From Bacteroidales bacterium (GTDB taxonomy: Bacteria; Bacteroidota; Bacteroidia; Bacteroidales; UBA1402), in assembly GCA_017464285.1 (NCBI GenBank), contig JAFUDT010000004.1, positions 248,001 to 312,000 on the forward strand: a stretch of DNA of 64,000 nt, written 5' to 3'. Below, in pieces: positions 26,540 through 34,511 of this stretch. Position numbers and translations under genes: made by a program. Below the pieces are notes generated by a model. It saw nothing but the letters and a program-made list of their open reading frames with translations, was not told the DNA's origin and made no database searches. The stretch's first letter is position 1, and every line of letters begins with the position of its first letter.

Positions 26540-28381
26540 TTAGAATTGTGAGAGAACAGCCTCCCTGACTTCTTCGACCGAGAAGGGCTGGGCCTGGACT
26601 TTGTCGTACTGGCGGATGTCCAGGCCTGCTGGCATCTTTGAGCGCAGGTAGGCGGCAAACTGGCCGCTGTTCAGTTCGCAGACAACGATTTTCTTGTACT
26701 GGGACAGCACCTCCGCGGTGTTGGCCGGCAGCGGGTTGATGTAGTTGAAATGAGCCAGGGCGGTCTTTTTGCCGGCAGCATTGAGCTCTTCGACAGCAGC
26801 GTAGAGATGGCCGTAAGTGCCTCCCCAGCCGACCACCAGCATGTCGGCATCGGGATTGCCTTCCACCTTGAGCGGCGGAATGACCCGGGCGACGGCCTCG
26901 ACTTTCTGCCGGCGCAGGTCGGTCATGCGCTGATGGTTTTCGGGATCAGTCGAAATGGCACCCGTGAGTCCGTCCTTTTCCAGCCCGCCGATGCGGTGGG
27001 CAAAGCCCTTGCGTCCGGCCACGGCCCAATAGCGGACGAAGTTTTCGCTGTTACGCAGATACGGTGTCCACTGTCCCTGCATTTCTTCGGGGACAAAGGG
27101 CGGTCGGATGGCGGGATAGTCGTTCATGTCGGGAATCCGCCAGGCCGATGATCCGTTGGCCAGGAAAGCGTCGGTCATCAGGATGACGGGGGTCATGTGC
27201 TCCAGGGCAATCTTGGCGGCTTGGAAAGCGTAGTCGAAGCAATTGGCCGGCGTGCTGGCGGCAATGACCACACAGGGCGATTCGCCATTACGGCCGTAAA
27301 GCGCCTGCAGCAGGTCGGTCTGCTCGGCCTTGGTGGGCAGTCCGGTCGAGGGGCCGCCCCGTTGTACGTCGATGACCACGAGCGGCAGTTCGGCCATGAC
27401 GGCCAGGCCGATGGCTTCGCTCTTGAGGGCGATGCCCGGTCCGGAGGTGGAAGTGGCCGCCAGATTACCTCCGAAAGCCGCACCGATGGCGGTGCATACG
27501 CCGGCAATTTCATCTTCTGCCTGCACGGTCTTCACGCCCAGCTCCTTGCGGGCGGCCAGCTCGTGGAGAATATCGGTGGCCGGAGTGATGGGGTAACTGC
27601 CCAGGAACAGCGGCAGACCGGATTTTTCCGAGGCGGCAATCAGTCCCCAGGCAGTGGCCTGATTGCCTTTTACATCGGTATAGGTACCTTTTTCCATCTT
27701 GGTCGGATTGACCGTGTAGGTGGAGACGGAGGCGTGGATGTTGTGTCCGTAGTTGTAGCCGTCGGTCATCACCTTGAGGTTGGCCTCCAGCAGGGTCGGC
27801 TTCTTGCCGAATTTGTTACCCAGCAGGTGCTCGGCCTCTTCGAGGGGCTTGTTGAACAGCCAGCACACGAAGCCCAGGGCGAACATGTTTTTGCAGCGCA
27901 GTATGCTCTTGTTGTCCAGTCCGCTGTCGGAGAGACTGCTCTTGGTCAGCGAGGAAATGGGCACGGACAGAATCTGCGCGCTCTCTATGTTGAGTTCTTT
28001 GAAGGGATTGCCGGTTTTGAATTCGGCTTTTTCCAAACCGCTCTGGTCGAAAGTGTCTTCATCGATGACAATGACGGCGTCGCGCTTGACATTCTTGATG
28101 TTGGTCTTCAGGGCGGCCGGATTCATGGCAATGAGTACGTCGGCCAAATCGCCCGGGGTATAGATTTTCTGGGCACCGATGTGGACCTGGTAACCAGATA
28201 CTCCACTCAAGGATCCTTGCGGGGCACGCATCTCGGCCGGATAGTCGGGAAAGGTGGATATTTCGTTCCCGAAAACGGCCGACAGGGTCGAAAACAAAGT
28301 GCCGGTAAGCTGCATTCCGTCGCCCGAGTCGCCACAGAAGCGGATGACAGCCTTGTCCAGGGTTTTGTTCTTTACAATCAT
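26540..28381 (-). CDS. korA: 2-oxoacid:ferredoxin oxidoreductase, fused gamma-alpha subunit
   Basis: 613 residues. The N-terminal gamma domain (about 1-190) begins VIRFCGDSGDGMQLTG and contains SLSGVSGYQVHIG. The alpha (pyrimidine-binding) domain follows with GSYPITPATDILHELA, AEDEIAGVCTAIGAAFGG and TSTSGPGIALKSEA. The C-terminal third has VVGWGGTYGHLYAAVEEL. The gamma-alpha fusion is typical of Bacteroidales Kor enzymes. A TACCTTTG box on the complement (28425-28432) is a good -7 element. It is the first gene of korA-korB, with two carbohydrate-active genes close behind. Confidence 0.95.
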   Translation of the reverse strand: MIVKNKTLDKAVIRFCGDSGDGMQLTGTLFSTLSAVFGNEISTFPDYPAEMRAPQGSLSGVSGYQVHIGAQKIYTPGDLADVLIAMNPAALKTNIKNVKRDAVIVIDEDTFDQSGLEKAEFKTGNPFKELNIESAQILSVPISSLTKSSLSDSGLDNKSILRCKNMFALGFVCWLFNKPLEEAEHLLGNKFGKKPTLLEANLKVMTDGYNYGHNIHASVSTYTVNPTKMEKGTYTDVKGNQATAWGLIAASEKSGLPLFLGSYPITPATDILHELAARKELGVKTVQAEDEIAGVCTAIGAAFGGNLAATSTSGPGIALKSEAIGLAVMAELPLVVIDVQRGGPSTGLPTKAEQTDLLQALYGRNGESPCVVIAASTPANCFDYAFQAAKIALEHMTPVILMTDAFLANGSSAWRIPDMNDYPAIRPPFVPEEMQGQWTPYLRNSENFVRYWAVAGRKGFAHRIGGLEKDGLTGAISTDPENHQRMTDLRRQKVEAVARVIPPLKVEGNPDADMLVVGWGGTYGHLYAAVEELNAAGKKTALAHFNYINPLPANTAEVLSQYKKIVVCELNSGQFAAYLRSKMPAGLDIRQYDKVQAQPFSVEEVREAVLSQF

Positions 28382-28523
28382 TTATATCGTTGTTTAGATG
28401 GTTTGAGACTTCTGAAATCAGCATGCAAAGGTAATGTATATTTTCATAACCTGTTGTATCCTGCATTAATTTTGATGCTGATTTTAAGAATAAAATTACC
28501 GGGAAATCAAAACTGTATATTTA

Positions 28524-28535
28524 ATGTATATACAT
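28524..28535. promoter_or_regulatory. 12-bp perfect palindrome between korA and nadA
   Basis: ATGTATATACAT lies in the 254-bp divergent intergenic region (28382-28635). The korA -7 box is at 28425-28432, and a TAACTTCG near 28581 is a candidate nadA -7 element. The palindrome is about 50 bp upstream of the latter. A regulator site is possible, but AT-rich palindromes of this size also arise by chance. Confidence 0.35.
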
Positions 28536-28635
28536 ATGTGCAAACATCTGTGCCTAACCTTGTCAGGATGTTGTTTTTTCTGTAACTTCGCCTCGTGAAA
28601 ACAGTCTGTATTACCGACATCAAGTTTCTGGTTCA

Positions 28636-29583
28636 ATGGAAAAAGCATTCTTAAGGAGCGAAATCGACCGGTTGCGCCGGGAGAAAAATGCGGTCATCAT
28701 GGCCCATTACTATCAGGAAAAAGATATTCAGGAGATAGCCGATTTCATCGGCGACAGTCTGGCGCTGGCCCGACAGGCGGCCAAGACCCAGGCCGACATC
28801 ATCGTCCTGTGCGGGGTGCATTTTATGGGCGAGACGGCTAAAATCATCTCCCCCGGGAAAAAAGTGCTGATCCCCGATATGGCTGCCGGCTGCTCCTTGG
28901 CCGACAGTTGTCCGGCTCCGGCGCTGGAAGCCTTTATCAAGGCCCATCCGGGTCATACGGTCATCAGCTATGTCAATACTTCTGCCGCGGTCAAGGCCCT
29001 GACAGACGTCGTCGTCACCTCGACCAATGCCGTACAGATAGTCAACAGTTTTCCCAGGGACGAGAAAATCATTTTCGGCCCGGACCGTAACCTGGGCAGC
29101 TATATCAACAGCTTGACCGGTCGGCAGATGCTGCTCTGGGATGGGGCTTGCCATGTCCATGAACAGTTTTCACTGGACAAAATCATCGCCCTGAAGCAGC
29201 AGTATCCCCAGGCCGAACTGATCGCTCATCCGGAATGCAAGCAGTATATTATCGAATTGTCTGATTTCGTGGGCTCGACGGCAGCACTTATCAAGCATGT
29301 CCGGCAGTCTGCGTCACAACAGTTCATCGTGGCTACGGAGTCGGGCGTGCTCTTCGAGATGCAGCGCCTGTGTCCCGACAAGGAGTTTATTCCCGCTCCG
29401 CCTGAGGACAGCTCCTGCGCCTGCAACGAATGTTCCTATATGCGTCTGAACACGCTGGAGAAACTGTACCTGTGTCTGAGAGATGAAACGCCTGAGATAC
29501 AGGTCGACAAAGAAACAGCCCGTAAAGCTTTGCGTCCGATTCAGCGGATGCTGGATATTTCAGAAAAAAACCATCTGTCATGA
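28636..29583 (+). CDS. nadA: Quinolinate synthase
   Basis: 315 residues. Motifs: [27 protein letters not shown] at the N-terminus, [19 protein letters not shown]. The three 4Fe-4S cysteines expected for NadA can be assigned to [18 protein letters not shown] and the CACNECSYM region. It condenses iminoaspartate with dihydroxyacetone phosphate to quinolinate in de novo NAD synthesis. nadB and nadC are not in the window. It overlaps rdgB by four bases (ATGA). Confidence 0.96.
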   Translation: MEKAFLRSEIDRLRREKNAVIMAHYYQEKDIQEIADFIGDSLALARQAAKTQADIIVLCGVHFMGETAKIISPGKKVLIPDMAAGCSLADSCPAPALEAFIKAHPGHTVISYVNTSAAVKALTDVVVTSTNAVQIVNSFPRDEKIIFGPDRNLGSYINSLTGRQMLLWDGACHVHEQFSLDKIIALKQQYPQAELIAHPECKQYIIELSDFVGSTAALIKHVRQSASQQFIVATESGVLFEMQRLCPDKEFIPAPPEDSSCACNECSYMRLNTLEKLYLCLRDETPEIQVDKETARKALRPIQRMLDISEKNHLS

Positions 29584-30161
29584 AAAAACTGGTATTTGCC
29601 ACGCATAACAGCCATAAGACCGAAGAAGTTTCGGCCGTACTCCGGGGTAAGGTGGAACTGGTCAATCTCTCCTCCCTGGGCTTCCACGAGGATATTCCCG
29701 AGACTTCCGACACACTGGAAGGCAACGCCCTGCAGAAGGCCCGTTACGTTTACGAACGTTTCCACCTGGATTGTTTTGCAGATGATACGGGATTGGAGGT
29801 GGAGGCTCTCAACGGCGGTCCCGGAGTCTATACGGCCCGCTTTGCCGGTCCGGGCTGCGATTTTGACAGCAATGTGGCCAAACTGCTCAGGGTACTCGAA
29901 GGAGTATCCGACCGGCATGCCCGTTTCCGCACGGTGGTGGCCCTGATCTTGGACGGCAGGGAATACCTTTTCGAAGGAGTGATAGACGGAGAGATCACCA
30001 CAGAACGCCGTGGCGACAAGGGCTTTGGTTATGATCCTGTTTTCCGGCCGGAAGGCTACGACCTGACATTTGCCCAGATGGGAGCCGATGCCAAGAACCG
30101 GATCAGTCATCGGGCGATAGCCGTCAGGAAACTGACTGATTTTCTGACAAAGGAAAAGTAA
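29580..30161 (+). CDS. rdgB: Non-canonical purine NTP pyrophosphatase (RdgB/HAM1)
   Basis: 193 residues. The N-terminal substrate loop is [12 protein letters not shown]. The metal-binding [36 protein letters not shown] and [10 protein letters not shown] are the standard HAM1 signatures. It hydrolyses ITP, dITP and XTP to monophosphates and so keeps deaminated purines out of DNA and RNA. It is coupled to nadA by an ATGA overlap and precedes porZ by 6 bp. Confidence 0.96.
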   Translation: MKKLVFATHNSHKTEEVSAVLRGKVELVNLSSLGFHEDIPETSDTLEGNALQKARYVYERFHLDCFADDTGLEVEALNGGPGVYTARFAGPGCDFDSNVAKLLRVLEGVSDRHARFRTVVALILDGREYLFEGVIDGEITTERRGDKGFGYDPVFRPEGYDLTFAQMGADAKNRISHRAIAVRKLTDFLTKEK

Positions 30162-30167
30162 GTCCCC

Positions 30168-32549
30168 ATGAAGAGTCCTGCCCTTCCCCCCTTATTGCGG
30201 TACAGGTTGTCGCTTATCGGCCTGATGCTTATCTGCCTGTCCGTTAATGCGGCTGAGCCGGCTCTTGGAGAATGGCGGTGTCATTTCTCTTTCCGCAATG
30301 TGCAGGATGTGGTCGTGGCAGGTGACAAGGTGTATGCTGTGGCCAAGGGCAAGCTGTTTTCATACGAACCCTCATCGCAGCTCATCGAAGACTACAATGT
30401 CCTGACCGGTCTGCACGGCAGCGACATTGCCCACATGGCCTGGCATGAGCCCAGTAAGACCTTGCTGCTGGTCTATTCCGACGGCAATATGGATCTTTTG
30501 CAGGAGGGCTATGTCACCGGCCTGTCGGATTATCGGGACAAATCCATCGCAGCAGACAAGACGGTCAACCGTGTGAGAATATACGGTGACTATGCCTGTC
30601 TGGCCACCAACGTGGGTGTTTTGCTGCTGCACATGGGCAGGCAGGAAATCAGCGAGACTTTCATGCGTCGCAGTCCGGTCGGAGGATATGATCCGGTGCT
30701 GGATTTCGCCATGCTGGGCGATGACTGTTACCTGCTTTCGGCAACGGGCCTTTTCCGGGGGAACAGGAAAGACAACCTCTCTGATGCCGACAACTGGGAA
30801 CAGCTCAGTTTCCCTTCTTCCCTGATTCCTGAGCGTCTGATAGTCTGGCGTGACAGACTCTGGGCCTCGGCCGGCTCTGATATCTACAGCCTGGAAACGG
30901 ATGGCTGGCTGCGGAAACTGCATTATTCCGTCAATCTGGACGAACTGAAGGTCTCGGCCGGCTGTCTGGTAATCCAGGCAAGGGGCTCTGTCGTCGAATC
31001 GCGCGATGCAGACGCGCAGCTTCTGAGATTTGGACAGAATACGCTTTCATCGGGGCTGGTCAGACAGACAATATCGGTCGATCCCCGTAGTGGAAATGTC
31101 TATGCAGCTGCCGGAAATAACGGCTTGGTTGTCTATGAAAAGAATACGTCGGACGGCCTCTATTACCCGACGGCCAGGGACCTGTATCCCAACGGACCGC
31201 AGGTGGAGGTGGCCTGGAAGATGTTTGTACAGGGAGATGCTCTGTATGTTTCCGGAGGCGGCCGTTGGGGAGACCGTTATTATTTCCCCGGCGGGGTAAT
31301 GTGCTACAAAGACGATGAGTGGACTTCCCTGGTGGAATCTTCCGCCCAGATCCGGGAAAAGACCGGCTTCCCGTTTTACGACATCCTGAACATCGCCGTC
31401 GATCCGCTCGATGAGAAACATCTCTTTGCCACTTCCTGGGGAGAGGGTCTGTACGAGTTCTACGACGGATCACTGGTCAAGTTGCATAGTCTGGACAACA
31501 GTCCGTTGGTGTCCTGTCTGGCCTCGAATCCTTATCGTTATGTGCGGGTGGACGGTGCTGCATACGATGCCCAGGGCAATTTGTGGGTGCTCAATTCCGA
31601 CCCGACTTTCGGCCAGGCAGGCATTCATGTCCTCAAGGCGGACGGACAATGGTTCTCTCCACACTATGCCGATTTCCCCACCTCGGCTCCTTCGCTGGAC
31701 GACATCCTTTTCCGCCGGAACGGGCAGGTCTGGATCAACTCGGAACGCAGCGGCAGCGGCCTGTTTGTACTGGATACCAACGGCAGTCTGGAAAACCTGG
31801 CGGACGATCGCAGTCGCTGGATCCGGACTTTCATCGACCAGGACGGCCGGACGGTCGATATTTTCACTGTCCATTGCATGGCTGAAGATCTTAACGGCGT
31901 CTTGTGGGTCGGCACCACGCACGGCCCCTTGCTGTTGTACAATTCAAGTGATATTTTCAACACTTCACCGGTGTTTAACCGGGTCAAAATCCCCCGTAAC
32001 GACGGCACCAACGAGGCAGACTATCTGCTGGACAATGCCCGGGTGCATGCCATAGCAGTGGACGGTGCCAACCGTAAGTGGATAGGTACGGACAACGACG
32101 GGGTCTATCTCCTGTCACCGGACGGTATGGAGACTGTACATCACTTTACCAAGGACAACAGTCCCTTGCCTTCGGATGTGGTCTATTCGGTGGTCGTACA
32201 TCCGCGTACCGGGGAAGTGTTTATCGGTACTGAACTGGGGCTGGTCTCTTACAGGAGTGACGCCACTCAGGGAGCGGAAGACTTTTCTGAGGTGCATGCC
32301 TTCCCCAATCCTGTACGTCCGGGCTATGTGGGAGATGTGGTTGTCTCAGGTCTGAAAGAGGGGTCTCAGGTTAAAATCACGGATCTTGGCGGCCGGTTGC
32401 TGGCAGCCGGCACTTCGCTGGGCGGACAGTTCATCTGGCATCTTGGCACAGCCGACAACAGGCATGTAGCCAGCGGGGTGTACCTGGTATTGGTGGCCGA
32501 TGGAGACGGCACGACGGGAGTGGCTACCAAAATAATGGTAGTCAGATAA
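30168..32549 (+). CDS. porZ: PorZ, T9SS surface attachment-complex protein
   Basis: 793 residues. A signal peptide (core LIGLMLICLSVNA) is followed at once by GEWRCHFSFRNVQDVVVAGDKVYAVAKGKLFSYEP, the characteristic PorZ opening. Two beta-propellers run to about residue 700, with regulator-type repeats such as DGVYLLSPDGMETVHHFTKDNSPLPSDVVYSV. The last 85 residues are a T9SS sorting domain (VHAFPNPVRPGYVGDVVVSGL ... LGGRLL ... GVYLVLV). In P. gingivalis PorZ joins PorU, PorV and PorQ and helps present A-LPS to the sortase. It lies in nadA-rdgB-porZ with almost no spacing and is convergent with the PL11 gene. Confidence 0.9.
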   Translation: MKSPALPPLLRYRLSLIGLMLICLSVNAAEPALGEWRCHFSFRNVQDVVVAGDKVYAVAKGKLFSYEPSSQLIEDYNVLTGLHGSDIAHMAWHEPSKTLLLVYSDGNMDLLQEGYVTGLSDYRDKSIAADKTVNRVRIYGDYACLATNVGVLLLHMGRQEISETFMRRSPVGGYDPVLDFAMLGDDCYLLSATGLFRGNRKDNLSDADNWEQLSFPSSLIPERLIVWRDRLWASAGSDIYSLETDGWLRKLHYSVNLDELKVSAGCLVIQARGSVVESRDADAQLLRFGQNTLSSGLVRQTISVDPRSGNVYAAAGNNGLVVYEKNTSDGLYYPTARDLYPNGPQVEVAWKMFVQGDALYVSGGGRWGDRYYFPGGVMCYKDDEWTSLVESSAQIREKTGFPFYDILNIAVDPLDEKHLFATSWGEGLYEFYDGSLVKLHSLDNSPLVSCLASNPYRYVRVDGAAYDAQGNLWVLNSDPTFGQAGIHVLKADGQWFSPHYADFPTSAPSLDDILFRRNGQVWINSERSGSGLFVLDTNGSLENLADDRSRWIRTFIDQDGRTVDIFTVHCMAEDLNGVLWVGTTHGPLLLYNSSDIFNTSPVFNRVKIPRNDGTNEADYLLDNARVHAIAVDGANRKWIGTDNDGVYLLSPDGMETVHHFTKDNSPLPSDVVYSVVVHPRTGEVFIGTELGLVSYRSDATQGAEDFSEVHAFPNPVRPGYVGDVVVSGLKEGSQVKITDLGGRLLAAGTSLGGQFIWHLGTADNRHVASGVYLVLVADGDGTTGVATKIMVVR

Positions 32550-32559
32550 GGTGTTTCCC

Positions 32560-34473
32560 CTATTCTCCTATGTAATAACTCAGATGGGGCGGAATGTTGT
32601 AGGCGACATTCTGCCAGACGAGGCCCAAGCGGTAAACCGGGTCTTGCAGCAGTGTGACCAACCGGTAAGGACTGGGAATGGTGGTGCTGTAAATGCGCAG
32701 CTCCCGGTTGTCGCGGGTACGGAAAATGACTTCCTCACGCCAGTCGCCCCACAGATCGGCGCTCAGTGCGGGCGTGGACTTGCTGCCGTTGTTCGAGACG
32801 CATCCGTCGGCCCGGAAAATCTCTTCCAGCTGTTCGTCCTGCCAGTTGTATTTGAAGATCTGATTGCGGTCGAGCAGCTCACGTTGCAGGTCTCCGTCCC
32901 ACCAGATACCGAAATTGCAGGAGCGGGGATTCCTGTCGGAAATCTTCTCCCCACGGCAGGTGTACAGTCCGCTGATACCGCCGCCGAGTACCCAGCACTC
33001 GGCTCCACGATAGCGGGGGTCGATGTCGAAGGCGGCTACCCGGCCGGGGCCTTGGGCTTTCCTTTCTTTGGATACAGCCACACTGTCGGTGGGGACATTC
33101 CAGTAGATTTCGCCTGTGCCGGCGTGGCGGAAATTCATGCCGTAGGCCCCGACGGGTTCCTGAGAATTGAACACTTCCAGACCGGGACGGTCCGGATCCA
33201 GGTCGCTGACATGCATGGCATCGGCATGACCGATGCCAGTAGAGTAGAGCCCCCGGCCGTCATTATTGACGACCATATTGCCGTAAATGATTTCATCGCA
33301 ACCGTCCCCGTCCACGTCCGCCACACTGAGATTGTGGTTGCCGTTGCCTCGGAAGACGCGGTTCTCAGGATGCAGAGGATCGTCGCTGTCGAAAGTCCAG
33401 ACAGGCACCAGCCGGCCGTCCTGAAAATTCCAGGCGGCCAGCACGGTACGGGTATAGTAGCCACGGCACATGACCAGACTCGGCCGTTTCCCGTCCAGGT
33501 AGGCTACACAGGCCAGGTAGCGGTCGGAACGGTTGCCTTTGCCGTCACCCCAGATGGCCTGCAGTTCCTCGGTGGTGGGTCGGATCTTGTCTGGGTGACG
33601 CGGGGGATTGTAGGGAACAGTGGCCAATGCCTTGCCACTGGCTCCGTCGAAGACAGTCAGATATTCAGGCCCGCTCAGAATATGGCCTTGGTAAGGCGGC
33701 TCCAGCTCTCTCCAGTCGGCCTCGGGATCGCCGATAACCCCGCCTTGTCCGTCTATAGTGCCGTCTGCCGTCTTGCAGGCCACTTCGGCACGGCCGTCCC
33801 CGTCCAGGTCGTAAACCATGAATTGGGTATAGTGCGCCCCTTCACGGATGTTTTTCCCCAAGTCGATACGCCAGAGCATCGTGCCGTCCAGCCGATAGGC
33901 TTCCAGTTTGGTCTGGCCCGTGATACCGTTATGGGAGTTGTCGCGCGGCATCATCTCCTGTTTGACGATAATCTCAAACTGTCCGTCACCGGTCAGGTCG
34001 GCTACCGAACAGTCGCCCGGAGTATGGCCGGGCAACGTCTGCAATGGAATGGAAATATAGTTCAGTCCGCTACGGCCGGCCGGCAGTGTATAACAGCTGC
34101 CGGGCTCTATATCTTCCGACTGCGGGCTGGCAGGCACAGGGCGCTTGTGGGCACTCACGTAGTAGGTGACTGTCCGGGAGGCATCATACTCAAGATCGGT
34201 AAAGTTGGTGCCGTCTTTCAACGGACGGTCGTTGAGTCTGACAAAGCGACCGTCCTCGTATTTGTACACATCAAAGGCCAGTCGGTCGTCGTCACTGCAA
34301 AGCATGCGCCAGGAGAGGAAAGCTTCACGGTCGCTGACAGCCGTTGCATAGAGTCCTCTGCCCAGCATTTCGGCCTGACGGGGTGACTGCGGCCTGATCT
34401 GGCGGGTGGCTGTGTCTTGGCAACTGCTGCCAAGACACAGCAGTATCAACGGAAACAGTTTCAGGGGATTCAT
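32560..34473 (-). CDS. Rhamnogalacturonan lyase, PL11 family, lipoprotein
   Basis: 637 residues. The signal ends LGSSC (lipobox-like). An N-terminal beta-sandwich (about 30-140) contains GRGLYATAVSDREAFLSWRML. The eight-bladed propeller has repeated Asp-rich calcium loops: SVADLTGDGQFEIIVKQ, MVYDLDGDGRAEVACKTADGT, VADVDGDGCDEIIYGNMVV, STPALSADLWGDWREEVIFRT. These match YesW/YesX-type PL11 enzymes, which cut the rhamnose-galacturonate backbone of pectin RG-I by beta-elimination. It lies 38 bp downstream of the corrinoid methyltransferase fusion gene, in the same orientation. Confidence 0.93.
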   Translation of the reverse strand: MNPLKLFPLILLCLGSSCQDTATRQIRPQSPRQAEMLGRGLYATAVSDREAFLSWRMLCSDDDRLAFDVYKYEDGRFVRLNDRPLKDGTNFTDLEYDASRTVTYYVSAHKRPVPASPQSEDIEPGSCYTLPAGRSGLNYISIPLQTLPGHTPGDCSVADLTGDGQFEIIVKQEMMPRDNSHNGITGQTKLEAYRLDGTMLWRIDLGKNIREGAHYTQFMVYDLDGDGRAEVACKTADGTIDGQGGVIGDPEADWRELEPPYQGHILSGPEYLTVFDGASGKALATVPYNPPRHPDKIRPTTEELQAIWGDGKGNRSDRYLACVAYLDGKRPSLVMCRGYYTRTVLAAWNFQDGRLVPVWTFDSDDPLHPENRVFRGNGNHNLSVADVDGDGCDEIIYGNMVVNNDGRGLYSTGIGHADAMHVSDLDPDRPGLEVFNSQEPVGAYGMNFRHAGTGEIYWNVPTDSVAVSKERKAQGPGRVAAFDIDPRYRGAECWVLGGGISGLYTCRGEKISDRNPRSCNFGIWWDGDLQRELLDRNQIFKYNWQDEQLEEIFRADGCVSNNGSKSTPALSADLWGDWREEVIFRTRDNRELRIYSTTIPSPYRLVTLLQDPVYRLGLVWQNVAYNIPPHLSYYIGE

Positions 34474-34511
34474 CGTTTCTTATGGTTTCTATCGTAGTCT
34501 CGGGCTGTTGT

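Noticed and set aside
27197-28585. Rightward reading frame opposite korA
   Set aside because: It is antisense to a complete KorA. It lacks any family motif and runs through the divergent promoter region.
32551-34386. Long rightward reading frame (611 codons) opposite the PL11 gene
   Set aside because: It is an antisense shadow caused by GC-rich third positions. The leftward frame has a lipoprotein signal and full PL11 motifs; the rightward product has no recognisable domain.
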